Source of the DNA: Nocardia cyriacigeorgica
GTDB taxonomy: Bacteria > Actinomycetota > Actinomycetes > Mycobacteriales > Mycobacteriaceae
Direction: 5' to 3'
Assembly (NCBI RefSeq): GCF_010858045.1
Contig: NZ_JAAGVC010000009.1
Location: forward strand, 78,645-142,644
DNA: 64,000 nt
Shown here: positions 8,887 through 17,686 of the stretch, in pieces
How positions within the stretch are numbered: the first letter of the stretch is position 1
How the letters are laid out: each line of letters opens with the position of its first letter
Made by a program: the position numbers and the translations under genes
Notes under the pieces: model-generated
Seen by the model: only the letters and a program-made list of their open reading frames with translations
The model's database searches: none
What the model was told of the DNA's origin: nothing

Positions 8887-9354
8887 TCAGCGAATTCCGG
8901 TGCTGACCAGTGCGATGACTGTTTGCCGCATATCCGGCGCCATCGGCAACTCGGCCAGCCCCTCGGCATCGATCCAGGCGTAGGCGTCGTGTTCGCCGGG
9001 TGCCAGTTCGACCTCACCTGGTTCGGCCTCTACCACGAAGGCGAATTTACGGACTCGTGCCTTCGTTCTGGTGGCGTAGTCGAAGCTGCCCAGAAAATCG
9101 GTGATCGCGCGTAACCGCAGACCGGTTTCCTCGTGCAGTTCCCTGGCCACGCTCTCGGCGAAGCTTTCCCCCGTTTCGACACCGCCGCCGGGCAGTTCGT
9201 ACATGCCGCCGTGATAATCGTCCGGTACCCGCCGCACGACCAGCAGTTTCCGGTCGCGGAATACTGCGACGCCGACCACGAAGTCGGTGATCCCGTCGCG
9301 GTGCGCCTCGGTGCGGAGCTGCCGCTCGACGCGGGCGAGTGTTTCCGGTCGCAT
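8887..9354 (-). CDS. NUDIX hydrolase
   Basis: A 155-residue hydrolase of nucleoside-diphosphate-linked compounds. A perfect NUDIX box lies at residues 57-79: G-x5-E-x7-REL-x-EETGL ('GGVETGESFAESVA' then 'RELHEETGL'), giving the Mg-binding glutamates. The preceding 'YELPGGG' is typical. The ATG at 9354 is chosen because a GGAGGG sits about 9 bases upstream; the in-frame ATG at 9363 would have that same motif directly against it. The specific substrate is unknown. It is divergent from the pirin gene. Confidence 0.93.
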   Translation of the reverse strand: MRPETLARVERQLRTEAHRDGITDFVVGVAVFRDRKLLVVRRVPDDYHGGMYELPGGGVETGESFAESVARELHEETGLRLRAITDFLGSFDYATRTKARVRKFAFVVEAEPGEVELAPGEHDAYAWIDAEGLAELPMAPDMRQTVIALVSTGIR

Positions 9355-9578
9355 CCGGCCCATCCCTCCGGTTCCCTTGGGGCACATTCTGTTACGCCAC
9401 CGCACCGATTCGGCAGATCGGCCGGTACTGCTCACCTACCGTTCATCCGCTGGTCGCTCGCGTAAAATGCCGAGTGCAGACAATTTACAAGGAATGGGGA
9501 GTATCGCGCGCCCGCGGTCGCGCCTGCGGTACTTCGACCGGAAAGGCGATGGTGCCAGGGCCCGAGAGGAGGACCGCG

Positions 9579-10370
9579 ATGTCCACACTCACGACTCCGC
9601 ATATTGATGTCCATCGCGGCGGCGACCGCATGAAAACGCGTATCTCGTGGCTCGATTCGAAACACTCGTTCTCGTTCGGCCAGCACTACGACCCCGATAA
9701 CACCCATCACGGGCTGTTGCTCGTGAATAACGAGGATATAGTTCTGCCAGGTCAGGGCTTCGATACCCATCCGCATCGGGATATGGAGATCGTCACCTGG
9801 GTGCTCAGCGGCAGCCTTGTCCATCAGGATTCCCTCGGCCACAGCGGAATCATCTATCCGGGCCTGGCCCAGCGGATGAGCGCGGGCACCGGAATTATGC
9901 ATTCGGAGAAGAACGATTCCTGGCGGCTGGACGGGAATCGACCCGAACACGACGAGCCGGTCCATTTCGTGCAGATGTGGGTGCTGCCGGATGAGCCCGG
10001 CGTCGAGCCCGGCTACCAGCAGCTCGAGATCGACGATCAGCTGGCCGGCGGCGGCCTGGTCACCGTCGCCTCCGGGCTCCCCCGCTATCGCGACCGCACC
10101 GCCATCGCCATCAACAGCAGCCATTCGGCGTTGCACGTGGCCCGGCTCGCGGCCACCGAGCCGGGCGGTCCCGATTCGGTCATCGAGTTGCCCGACGCGC
10201 TGTATCTGCACGTGTTCATCGCGCGCGGCGAGGTCGATATGGAGGGCGTCGGCCCGCTCTACGAGGGCGACGCGGTGCGGATGACGCGCTCGGGTGGGCA
10301 GCGCATCACCGCGCGGATGCCCTCGGAAGTCCTGGTCTGGGAGATGCACGCGCGCCTCGGCGGTCCATAG
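9579..10370 (+). CDS. Pirin family protein (bicupin)
   Basis: A 263-residue iron- or metal-binding bicupin of the pirin/YhhW group, in which some members are quercetin 2,3-dioxygenases. The N-terminal cupin carries the metal ligands: H-x-H in 'FDTHPHRDMEIVTW' (near residues 63-65), then His in 'GSLVHQDSLGH' and Glu/His in 'GIMHSEKND'. The start at 9579 follows AGAGGAGG at good spacing. A TAAAAT hexamer at 9463-9468 could be part of its promoter. In M. tuberculosis a pirin gene lies next to sigG; here an ECF sigma factor lies 2.6 kb downstream. Confidence 0.92.
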   Translation: MSTLTTPHIDVHRGGDRMKTRISWLDSKHSFSFGQHYDPDNTHHGLLLVNNEDIVLPGQGFDTHPHRDMEIVTWVLSGSLVHQDSLGHSGIIYPGLAQRMSAGTGIMHSEKNDSWRLDGNRPEHDEPVHFVQMWVLPDEPGVEPGYQQLEIDDQLAGGGLVTVASGLPRYRDRTAIAINSSHSALHVARLAATEPGGPDSVIELPDALYLHVFIARGEVDMEGVGPLYEGDAVRMTRSGGQRITARMPSEVLVWEMHARLGGP

Positions 10371-10487
10371 GCGGCACGCCGGAACGGACGCCGACGCACC
10401 GGTCCACACGCGGTCCGCCATTACCATCGAAGGCCGGCGGGCGCGATCCATCGATGCCCAAGCCGGCGGCCCGACCGAGAGGACACC

Positions 10488-10958
10488 ATGTCGCAGTATC
10501 CGCCTCCTCCTCCCGGCGACTATCCATCCCCGCCGCCCGGCCGGTACCCGGGTCAGCCCGAATACTGGCAGGAATCGCCCCAGCGCAAGGGTCTCGCGAT
10601 CACCGCGCTGGTGCTCGGCATCCTGGCCGCACTGAGCTTCTGGACGGTCGTCGGCGGCGTCCTGTTCGGCCTGTTCGCGGTGATCTTCGGCGTGATCGCG
10701 GTGATCAAGGCGACGCGGGGCCGTGCCGGTGGTGCCGTCATGGCGTGGATCGGGCTGATCCTCGGTGCGCTCGCGATCGTCGGTGCCGTCATCGCCGGCA
10801 TCGTCTACTGGGGGTTCGCCGAGGAGACCGGCTTCACCGACTTCTACGACTGCGTGAGCAACGCCGGCGGCGATCAGGCCAAGATCGACCAGTGCGAACG
10901 GGAATGGAACCAGCGCATCGAAGACAAGGTCGGCATCACCCCGACTCCCGCGCCCTGA
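10488..10958 (+). CDS. Small membrane protein, DUF4190-like
   Basis: A 156-residue protein with a proline/tyrosine-rich cytoplasmic N-terminus (residues 1-30, PPPPPGDYPSPPPG), two adjacent hydrophobic stretches (about 35-75 and 82-107) with 'KGLAITALVLGILAAL' typical of DUF4190, and an acidic extracytoplasmic tail with two cysteines (residues about 122 and 135) that could form a disulfide. It starts at an ATG behind GAGAGGA. Its 3' end overlaps the convergent gene by 23 bases. The role is unknown; such proteins are common in actinobacterial membranes. Confidence 0.85.
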   Translation: MSQYPPPPPGDYPSPPPGRYPGQPEYWQESPQRKGLAITALVLGILAALSFWTVVGGVLFGLFAVIFGVIAVIKATRGRAGGAVMAWIGLILGALAIVGAVIAGIVYWGFAEETGFTDFYDCVSNAGGDQAKIDQCEREWNQRIEDKVGITPTPAP

Positions 10959-11460
10959 CCGCGACCGCTCTGGTCGCGGCCACCACATGGCCGAACTCGG
11001 GCCGGTAATCGCCTTGCGGCGGGTTGATCCAGATCCGGTAGCCGTTGCGTTCGTCGGCCGGTGAGGGCAGCACGATCTGGCTACCGGGCAGCGCCACCGA
11101 CGCGCATTCGCGGAACAGATCCGCGAACAGATCGGTATCGAGGTAGGAGTCGTCCACCGGTTCGGTGAGGAAGGTCCAGCGCGAGGAGCGTGGATGCGCG
11201 ATGATCGGGCCGTTGCGCATCCCCCGGCTGTCGAGCCGGTCGTGCACCTGCCGGCCGAGCACCGCAGGCATCGCCACCGCGCCGACCGCCCCGATCTCGA
11301 GCACGATGCGGCCCAATGTCCGATCGACGTCGGCGAACAGGCCGTGCTCGGTGCGGTAGCGGTGACAGCGGGCCATCGCTTCGGAGTCTGCGCGGGTGTG
11401 GTGAGGCGGATCGGACGCGGGATAACTGCCCGGCTCGGAATCGGTGCGGGACGTACTCAT
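10936..11460 (-). CDS. Prim-Pol-like small protein of unknown function
   Basis: A 174-residue protein starting at the ATG at 11460. The segments 'VGAVAMPAVLGRQV', 'GPIIAHPRSSRWTFL', 'IVLPSPADERNG' and 'IWINPP' resemble the small actinomycete proteins related to the N-terminal primase-polymerase fold (in which HPxSxRW-FL and LPSP-x-W-PP blocks recur). Catalytic acidic residues of a true primase are not obvious, so it is probably a binding relative, not an enzyme; this is inference. It is divergent from an XRE/DUF5753 regulator, a common partner of such proteins in streptomycetes and nocardiae. Homologues are often misnamed RNA polymerase beta subunit. Confidence 0.72.
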   Translation of the reverse strand: MSTSRTDSEPGSYPASDPPHHTRADSEAMARCHRYRTEHGLFADVDRTLGRIVLEIGAVGAVAMPAVLGRQVHDRLDSRGMRNGPIIAHPRSSRWTFLTEPVDDSYLDTDLFADLFRECASVALPGSQIVLPSPADERNGYRIWINPPQGDYRPEFGHVVAATRAVAVRARESG

Positions 11461-11592
11461 GACGAACCTCGCCCTCGGCGCTGGTGGATCTCGTACAGGT
11501 GGGATCGACCGCTGACCTCGACAGTAGACCCGGCCACCAGCGCTGACAATAGTCACACGCCGATGACTTCGGCGGGCGTAGCATCGGCTGCC

Positions 11593-12444
11593 ATGGCACC
11601 CGTTTCACCGACAGTTGCCCGCTGGGAATTGGTGCTGCGGCTGCGTGAGCTGCGCGAACAGCGCGGCTACGACTCGGCCGGGTTCGCCAAGCTGGTCGGC
11701 TTCACACCGGCCAACTGGTCGCATGTGGAAAAGGGCAGGCGGGTGCTGACCACCAACACCATCGGCCCCGTGCTCGATCAGCTCGAGGTGGAACCGGAAG
11801 AACGCGCCGAACTGCTCGAGCTGCTGCGGGCCAGTAAACAGCGCGGCTGGTGGGCGAAATCGTCGGCGCTGATCGGCTCGGAACTGCAGCGGCTCTACGG
11901 AATGGAGTACGGCGCACAGAGCATCCGCAGCTACGACAGCTCCGTGGTGCCTGGCCTACTGCAGACCGAGGCCTACGCCAGGGCGTTGATCAGCGCCGAT
12001 GTCATGATCCGGCCGGTGCAGGTGGAGCAGCTGGTGGCGATCCGGATGCAGCGCCAGCGGCGGTTGCGCGGGCAAGATCCGGTGGAGTTGACCGCGGTGG
12101 TCGGCGAGGGCACGCTGCGTCAGCAGACCGGCGGGCCGGATGTGCTGGCCGCGCAATTGCGTCACCTGGTGGACCTGATGACCGAACTCGGCAATGTCGA
12201 GGTGCGCGTCATCCCGTTCACCGCGTCGGCCGGTGCGGTGCTCGGCGGGTCGAGTTTCCACCTGATCGACTTCACCAGCGAGCGGCTACCCACCTTCGGC
12301 TGGGCCGAGAGCGCGGTCTTCGGCGGTGCCGTCGACGACCCGGAGCAGGTGCGCGATCTGAGCTTCGCCTTCGTGCGCGCACTGGAACAATCATTGTCGC
12401 GAGATGACTCATTATCCCTGCTCAGACGGTACGTGGTCGGGTAA
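11593..12444 (+). CDS. XRE-family regulator with DUF5753 domain
   Basis: A 283-residue DNA-binding protein. Residues about 10-70 form an XRE helix-turn-helix ('LRLRELREQRGYDSAGFAKL' and 'WSHVEKGRR'), and residues about 95-280 the DUF5753 domain with 'SYDSSVVPGLLQTEAYARAL' and 'VRVIPFTASAGAVLGGSSF'. This is the actinobacterial WhiJ-like regulator architecture. The ATG at 11593 is the first one giving a full HTH and has no good ribosome site, so the message may be leaderless or nearly so. The next gene, encoding DUF397 domains, starts 1 base after its stop, forming the standard regulator pair. Confidence 0.9.
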   Translation: MAPVSPTVARWELVLRLRELREQRGYDSAGFAKLVGFTPANWSHVEKGRRVLTTNTIGPVLDQLEVEPEERAELLELLRASKQRGWWAKSSALIGSELQRLYGMEYGAQSIRSYDSSVVPGLLQTEAYARALISADVMIRPVQVEQLVAIRMQRQRRLRGQDPVELTAVVGEGTLRQQTGGPDVLAAQLRHLVDLMTELGNVEVRVIPFTASAGAVLGGSSFHLIDFTSERLPTFGWAESAVFGGAVDDPEQVRDLSFAFVRALEQSLSRDDSLSLLRRYVVG

Positions 12445-12445
12445 A

Positions 12446-12835
12446 ATGCGGCCCATGGCCACCACCGCGAAGTATCGGCCGCATGCCCGCGGCTGGTTCA
12501 CATCGAGCAGATCCAACAATGGCAATCAATGTGTCGAGGTTCGGTTCGATGGTGATGCGGTGCTCATCCGTGACAGCAAATACCGCCGCAACCCGGCCAA
12601 CCGCCCCGACGAAGAGCCCATCATCACCGTCACCGCATGCGAATGGACCGCATTCATCGCCACCGTCACCGGGCGCGGGCCCGCCACCAGCGTCTTGACC
12701 GTGCACACCGCCGAGGACGGCTACACCAGTCTCGGCCACCGCGCCACCACCCTCACCTACACCCCTGAGGAGTGGCAGGCCTTCCTCGACGGCGCCATCG
12801 CCGGCGAGTTCGACCGCATCATCCTGCCGGCCTGA
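12446..12835 (+). CDS. Protein with two tandem DUF397 domains
   Basis: Partner of the upstream XRE/DUF5753 regulator. Single DUF397 proteins are about 60-75 residues; this 129-residue protein holds two. The first is 'GWFTSSRSNNGNQCVEVRF' followed by 'VLIRDSKY' and 'ACEWTAFIATV'; the second is degenerate at its start but ends with the typical 'TYTPEEWQAFLDGAIAGEFD'. The start could be the ATG at 12446 or 12455; neither has a clear ribosome site, and translation is probably coupled to the upstream stop at 12444. DUF397 proteins are thought to act with their cognate XRE proteins in developmental or antibiotic control; no function is proved here. Confidence 0.88.
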   Translation: MRPMATTAKYRPHARGWFTSSRSNNGNQCVEVRFDGDAVLIRDSKYRRNPANRPDEEPIITVTACEWTAFIATVTGRGPATSVLTVHTAEDGYTSLGHRATTLTYTPEEWQAFLDGAIAGEFDRIILPA

Positions 12836-12973
12836 ACGTCACTCGAGTAATCGCGCCCGCCGATCGGCTTCCGCGGCAGGAGGTTTCGAGTCGGCGAGGA
12901 TAGGCGTGCCGGTCCGTGCGGTGTCGTCGGTTCCGATCCGATGACCACCGCCCCGGTGGCAGGATCGACGACC

Positions 12974-13975
12974 ATGACCGACGCTGGATCGCCGGGCGCC
13001 GACGAGGCCACGTTCATCGCGGTGATTCGCTCGGGCGATGCGGCGCGGTTCGCGCTCATCACCGAGCGCCATCGGCGTGAGCTGCAAGTGCATTGCTACC
13101 GGATGCTCGCGAATTACGAAGACGCCATGGACATGACGCAGGAGACGTTCCTGCGTGCGTGGAACAAGCGCGAGTCGTTCAGGGGCGAGGCAGGGTTGCG
13201 GACCTGGCTGTACCGGATCGCGACGAACGTCTGCCTCGACTTTCTGGATAAGCGCAACAACCGCACCCCGCTACCGTCCGAGCTGTCGGAGGCCGACCTG
13301 CTGTATCTCCAGCCGTACCCGGACCGGATGCTTCCCGAGGACCCGCAGGACTCGGTGGTGGCGCGCGAGACGATCGAGCTGGCGTTCATCGTCGCCGTGC
13401 AGTACCTGCCGCCGCGGCAGCGGGCGGTGTTCATCCTGCGGGACGTCCTCGGCTGGCCCGCGCCGACGGCGGCCGACGCGCTCGAGTTGACCGTCGCATC
13501 GGTGACCAGCGCACTGCAGCGGGCGCGGGTGACGGTGCGCGAGCAGCTGCCCGGCCGCCGCCTCGACTGGCGCGGTCCCGCCACCCACGCGCTGTCGAAT
13601 GCCGAGCGAGCCGTGGTGAACTCCTACATCGCGGCTCACGAGCACAACGACCTCGACGGGCTGACCGCCCTGTTACGCGACCACCTGCGGTTCGCGATGC
13701 TGCCCGAAATGGGCACCGTCGTCACGACGGCCGAGGACGCGGTCGACGGCTGGGTCTCCGGCGGGCTGTTCCAGCGCGGCCGCGACGACTGGCGCGGTTT
13801 CGTCACGACGGTCAACCGCATGCCTGCCGCCGCGCTGTATCTGCGTCAGCCGGGCGACAAGGAGTACCGGCCATTCGCCCTCGCGGTCCTGCACATCGTC
13901 GACGGGAAGATCGCCGAGCTCACCGGATTCGACGTCACCGGCAAGTCATGGCTGGATCTACCCCCGACGCTGTGA
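12974..13975 (+). CDS. ECF sigma factor with C-terminal SnoaL-like domain
   Basis: A 333-residue RNA polymerase sigma factor. Region 2 spans residues about 14-90 ('HCYRMLANYEDAMDMTQETFLRAW', split here as RML-NYEDA and TQETFLRAW), region 4 about 135-190 ('LPPRQRAVFILRDVLGW' then 'TVASVTSALQRAR'), and an NTF2/SnoaL-like domain about 205-325. Sigma factors with such tails (SigG, SigJ, ECF41/ECF56 types) usually lack an anti-sigma gene and use the tail for self-control. That fits here: no anti-sigma gene is adjacent. The closest known type by motif is SigG, not certain. The ATG at 12974 has AGGA 9 bases upstream; an ATG at 12941 is possible. Confidence 0.9.
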   Translation: MTDAGSPGADEATFIAVIRSGDAARFALITERHRRELQVHCYRMLANYEDAMDMTQETFLRAWNKRESFRGEAGLRTWLYRIATNVCLDFLDKRNNRTPLPSELSEADLLYLQPYPDRMLPEDPQDSVVARETIELAFIVAVQYLPPRQRAVFILRDVLGWPAPTAADALELTVASVTSALQRARVTVREQLPGRRLDWRGPATHALSNAERAVVNSYIAAHEHNDLDGLTALLRDHLRFAMLPEMGTVVTTAEDAVDGWVSGGLFQRGRDDWRGFVTTVNRMPAAALYLRQPGDKEYRPFALAVLHIVDGKIAELTGFDVTGKSWLDLPPTL

Positions 13976-14018
13976 TCGGGAACGCCCTTCACTCACGAGC
14001 CCAGCGCCCGTCCCGTGC

Positions 14019-14603
14019 TCACCGCCTCGTCTCGTATCGGGTCAGCAGGATGCCGCCGGGAAAGGTCCGGGTCTCCACGAGGTTCACCCGCACCCAGCTG
14101 TCCAGTGCGGTGAAGAACGGTGTACCGTCACCCACCAGGACCGGGTGGGTGACCAGCAGATATTCGTCGATCAGCCCGGCCCGCATGGCCGCGCCGGCGA
14201 GCCTCGCGCCGCCGATGTCGATCGGGCCGCCGTCCTCGGCTTTCAGCCGGGTGATCTCGGCCACCGGGTCGCCGGTGACGACGCGGGTATTCCAGTCGGC
14301 CGTGCCGATCGTCGACGAGAACACCACCTTCGGCATGTCCCGCCAGCGGCGGGAGAACTCGATCTCCGCCGGCGTGGCGCCCGCCTGCTGGTCGGCGGTC
14401 GGCCAGTGTGAACTCATCGCCTCCCACAGCTTGCGCCCGTACAGCGCCAGACCGGTCTCCGCCACCCGGTCGGACCACCACTCGAACAGCTCGTGACCAG
14501 GCGACGAGTCCGGGCCTTCACCCCCGCTCCAGCCGAGGTCGTCGCCGCGGGCGGCGATGTAGCCGTCCAGGGTCACATTCATGGCAAAAGTCAGTTTCCG
14601 CAT
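14019..14603 (-). CDS. Dihydrofolate reductase family protein (RibD_C)
   Basis: A 194-residue NADPH-type reductase of the RibD C-terminal/DHFR-like superfamily. It opens with 'KLTFAMNVTLDGYIA', has 'GLALYGRKLWEAM' (nucleotide-site region), 'PIDIGGARLAGAAM' and 'LVTHPVLVGDGTPFF', all family landmarks. The ATG at 14603 follows AGGAGG at ideal spacing. Members in actinomycetes are rarely true folate enzymes and the substrate is unknown. The gene is divergent from the M13 peptidase gene and convergent with the sigma factor gene, 43 bases apart. Confidence 0.9.
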   Translation of the reverse strand: MRKLTFAMNVTLDGYIAARGDDLGWSGGEGPDSSPGHELFEWWSDRVAETGLALYGRKLWEAMSSHWPTADQQAGATPAEIEFSRRWRDMPKVVFSSTIGTADWNTRVVTGDPVAEITRLKAEDGGPIDIGGARLAGAAMRAGLIDEYLLVTHPVLVGDGTPFFTALDSWVRVNLVETRTFPGGILLTRYETRR

Positions 14604-14718
14604 GCGTCGGCCTCCTGTGAGTCGATGGCACAAGTACTGACGGTCGGGGCGGCAAAACCTGATCGGTGACCTTTCGCCGCACCCCACCGACATCACGGCC
14701 ACCGGCATACTGGTGGTC

Positions 14719-16722
14719 GTGACCTCCGAACTGACCAGTCCCTCCGGTATCGACCTTTCCTACCTCGACCCGGCCGTTCGGGTGCAGGACGACCTGTTCG
14801 CGCATGTCAACGGCGCCTGGCTGCAGTCCTATGAGATTCCCGCCGACCGGGCCGTCGACGGCGCCTTCCGCACGCTCTACGACCAGGCCGAACTCGACGT
14901 CAAGGCCATCATCCAGCAGGCAGGCGGTGCGCCGGGCACCGAAGGCCGCAAGGTCGCCGACCTGTATGCCAGCTTCATGGACACCGAGCGGGTGGCCGCC
15001 GCCGGGCTCACGCCGATCGCCGATGAGCTGTCGGCCATCGCCGAGGTGAGCGACCGCGCCGCGTTCGCTGCCCTGCTCGGCCGCCTGCAACGCACCGGCG
15101 TCGGCGGTGCGCTCGCGGTCTACGTCGACACCGACGACAAGAATTCCCAGCGTTACCTGGTGAACCTCACCCAGTCCGGCATCGGCCTGCCCGATGAGTC
15201 CTACTACCGCCAGGACGAATTCGAGGCGATCCGCACCGCCTACATCGCCCATATCGACCGGATGTTCGCGCTGGCCGCCGCCGACGACGCGGTGGCAGGG
15301 CTGCTGCCCGCGGAGCCGGTGGGCGACCGGGTGTTCGAACTCGAACGCAAGCTGGCCGCCGGGCACTGGGATGTGGTGCGCCGCCGCGAAGCCGAGTTGA
15401 GCTACAACCTGCGCACTTTCGCCGAACTGGTCGCCGATCATCCCGAATTCGATTGGCAGGCCTGGGGTTCGGCGCTGTCGGAGAACGTGTCCAAGGAGGC
15501 GGGCGAGCTGTTCGCCGAACTCGTCGTGCGCCAGCCCGAGTATCTCGGTGTCTTCGCCCGCACCTGGGCGCAGGAGTCGCTGTCGGATTGGCAGGCGTGG
15601 ACGATGTGGCGGGTACTCCGGGCTCGCGCACCCTATCTGACCGAGGAACTGGTCGACGAGAACTTCGACTTCTACGGCCGCACGCTCACCGGCGCCCAGG
15701 AGAACCGCGAACGCTGGAAGCGCGCGGTGTCGCTGGTGCAGGACCTGCTCGGCGAGGCCGTCGGCAAACTGTATGTGGAGCGGCACTTTCCGCCGGCGGC
15801 CAAGGAACGCATGGTCGAGCTGGTGGAGAACCTGCGAGAGGCCTACCGCCGCAATATCTCCGAGCTGGAATGGATGGGGCCCGATACCAGGAAGGCTGCA
15901 CTGGCCAAGCTGGAGAAGTTCACTCCGAAGATCGGTTACCCCGACCGCTGGCGCGACTATTCGACGCTGGAGATCGCCGCCGACGATCTGGTCGGCAATT
16001 ACCGTCGCGGCTACGCCTTCGAAGTGGACCGGGATCTGAACAAGCTGGGCGGCCCGGTGGACCGCGACGAATGGCATATGACGCCGCAGACCGTCAACGC
16101 CTATTACAACCCGGGCATGAACGAAATCGTTTTCCCCGCAGCGATTCTGCAGCCGCCGTTCTTCGATATGAACGCCGACGACGCCGCCAACTACGGCGGA
16201 ATCGGGGCGGTGATCGGGCACGAGATCGGGCACGGTTTCGACGATCAGGGCGCCAAGTACGACGGCGACGGCAATATGGTCGACTGGTGGACCGATGCCG
16301 ACCGCAGCGAATTCGCCAAGCGCACAAAGGCATTGATCGATCAATACGGCGTGCTGTCGCCCACGGACCTGCCCGATGAGCACACCGTCAACGGTGAATT
16401 CACCATCGGCGAGAACATCGGCGATCTCGGCGGGCTGTCGATCGCGCTGGAGGCGTACCGGATTTCACTGAACGGGGCCGAGCCGCCCGTCATCGACGGG
16501 CTGACGGGATTGCAGCGGGTCTTCTACGGCTGGGCGCAGGTGTGGCGCAGCAAGATCCGGCCGGAAGAGGCCATCCGCAGGCTGGCCACCGACCCGCATT
16601 CGCCGCCGGAATTCCGCTGCAATGCCGTGGTGCGCAATATCGATGCCTTCCACGAGGCCTTCGACATCCAGCCCGGCGACGCCCTGTACCTGGAGCCGGA
16701 AGAGCGCGTCAAGATCTGGTAG
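14719..16722 (+). CDS. zmp1: M13 family zinc metallopeptidase (Zmp1/PepO type)
   Basis: A 667-residue neprilysin-family endopeptidase. The zinc site is HEIGH with His501, Glu502 and His505, inside 'VIGHEIGHGFDDQGAKYD', and the third ligand Glu565 is in GENIGDLGG; both are canonical. The substrate-binding 'NAYYNP' motif lies upstream. There is no signal peptide, as for mycobacterial Zmp1 (Rv0198c), which is nonetheless found outside the cell and affects macrophage responses; that role is not shown here. GTG at 14719 is preferred over GTG at 14713. The gene converges on an L,D-transpeptidase gene with a strong hairpin between. Confidence 0.93.
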   Translation: MTSELTSPSGIDLSYLDPAVRVQDDLFAHVNGAWLQSYEIPADRAVDGAFRTLYDQAELDVKAIIQQAGGAPGTEGRKVADLYASFMDTERVAAAGLTPIADELSAIAEVSDRAAFAALLGRLQRTGVGGALAVYVDTDDKNSQRYLVNLTQSGIGLPDESYYRQDEFEAIRTAYIAHIDRMFALAAADDAVAGLLPAEPVGDRVFELERKLAAGHWDVVRRREAELSYNLRTFAELVADHPEFDWQAWGSALSENVSKEAGELFAELVVRQPEYLGVFARTWAQESLSDWQAWTMWRVLRARAPYLTEELVDENFDFYGRTLTGAQENRERWKRAVSLVQDLLGEAVGKLYVERHFPPAAKERMVELVENLREAYRRNISELEWMGPDTRKAALAKLEKFTPKIGYPDRWRDYSTLEIAADDLVGNYRRGYAFEVDRDLNKLGGPVDRDEWHMTPQTVNAYYNPGMNEIVFPAAILQPPFFDMNADDAANYGGIGAVIGHEIGHGFDDQGAKYDGDGNMVDWWTDADRSEFAKRTKALIDQYGVLSPTDLPDEHTVNGEFTIGENIGDLGGLSIALEAYRISLNGAEPPVIDGLTGLQRVFYGWAQVWRSKIRPEEAIRRLATDPHSPPEFRCNAVVRNIDAFHEAFDIQPGDALYLEPEERVKIW

Positions 16723-16733
16723 GCCGCGAACGA

Positions 16734-16770
16734 CAACGGCGGCGCGCCCGGAAGGGACGCGCCGCCGTTG
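16734..16770. terminator. Bidirectional terminator between zmp1 and L,D-transpeptidase
   Basis: A perfect 13-bp stem, CAACGGCGGCGCG with CGCGCCGCCGTTG, and an 11-base loop that itself contains CCC/GGG. It lies between two convergent stops (16722 and 16784). No U-tract follows. The position and stability support a bidirectional terminator. Confidence 0.8.
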
Positions 16771-16783
16771 CGGTATCAGTGGA

Positions 16784-17686
16784 TCAGTTCCAGTCGCCCA
16801 GCCCGTCACGCTGGTTGAGGGTGCCGCCCGCGGTGTTCTGCACGACCACCGCGTCGCCCTTCTTGACGTTCTCGAAGAACCACTTGGCGTCCTCGGTGCT
16901 GACATTGAGGCAGCCGTGGCTGACATTCGACACACCCTGCTGGCCCACCGACCACGGCGCGGCATGCACGAAGATGCCGCTGTTGGAGATGCGGGTGGCG
17001 TACTCGACGTCGAGCTTGTAGCCCTCCGGATCGTCGATCGGCACACCGTAGGTGGAGGAATCCATCACCATCTCGCGGCGCTTCTCGCCCACGATGTAGG
17101 TGCCGTTGGGGGTCTCGTGGTCGGGCTTGCCCATCGAGGTCGGCATGGTCTTGACCACCTCACCGTTGCGGGTGACGGTGATGGTCTTGGTGTTGTCGTC
17201 GGCGGTGGCGATCAGCGCCTCGCCGACCCGGAAGGCGCTGCGGCTGCCGCCCGCCTCCACCACGACGTCGGTTTCGGCCGGCCAGAACTCGTTGGGCCGC
17301 CAGCGCACCTGCTTGTCGCTGAACCAGTAGAAGTGACCCTCCGCCGGGTTCGACGAGGTGATCTTGATGGCGCGTTCGGCGGCGGCACGGTCGCCCACCG
17401 GCTCCTTGAAGTTGATGATGATCGGCTGCGCGACGCCGACCACCTCGCCCTCGCCGGGGTTGAGGCTCGGCGGTGCGAAGTTGGCCTGCGGCGGCACCGG
17501 TTCGGTGGCCATTTCCGCCGAACCCGACGGTAGCTGGGGCGCGGCCTGGGCAGGAGCGACGAGCAAAGCGCCCGCGGTGGCGACCGCCGCGGTCAACAGG
17601 ACGCCCTGGCGGAGCCGGTGCGCGCCGCGACGGCGCGTGGTCATCGACTCGGTGGTCTTGGCGGCATACATATGTTCTTCGTCCAT
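16784..17686 (-). CDS. L,D-transpeptidase (YkuD domain) with Ig-like domain
   Basis: Cross-links peptidoglycan stems 3-3 outside the membrane. The 300-residue product has an N-terminal export signal (basic RRRGAHRLR then a hydrophobic run ending APAQAAP, residues about 15-50), an Ig-like domain about 55-150 ('IIINFKEPVGDR', 'FYWFSDKQVRWRPNEFWP'), and a YkuD catalytic domain with the signature SHGCLNVS, where Cys259 is the nucleophile and His257 its neighbour. This two-domain layout matches mycobacterial Ldt enzymes. The start at 17686 is the first ATG of the frame; ATGs at 17671 and 17644 are alternatives. No lipobox is seen. Confidence 0.93.
   Translation of the reverse strand: MDEEHMYAAKTTESMTTRRRGAHRLRQGVLLTAAVATAGALLVAPAQAAPQLPSGSAEMATEPVPPQANFAPPSLNPGEGEVVGVAQPIIINFKEPVGDRAAAERAIKITSSNPAEGHFYWFSDKQVRWRPNEFWPAETDVVVEAGGSRSAFRVGEALIATADDNTKTITVTRNGEVVKTMPTSMGKPDHETPNGTYIVGEKRREMVMDSSTYGVPIDDPEGYKLDVEYATRISNSGIFVHAAPWSVGQQGVSNVSHGCLNVSTEDAKWFFENVKKGDAVVVQNTAGGTLNQRDGLGDWN

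Noticed and set aside
14518..16383. A 621-codon minus-strand open frame
   Set aside because: It is antisense to the M13 peptidase gene, whose HEIGH and GENIGD motifs are intact, and it has no ribosome site or domain.
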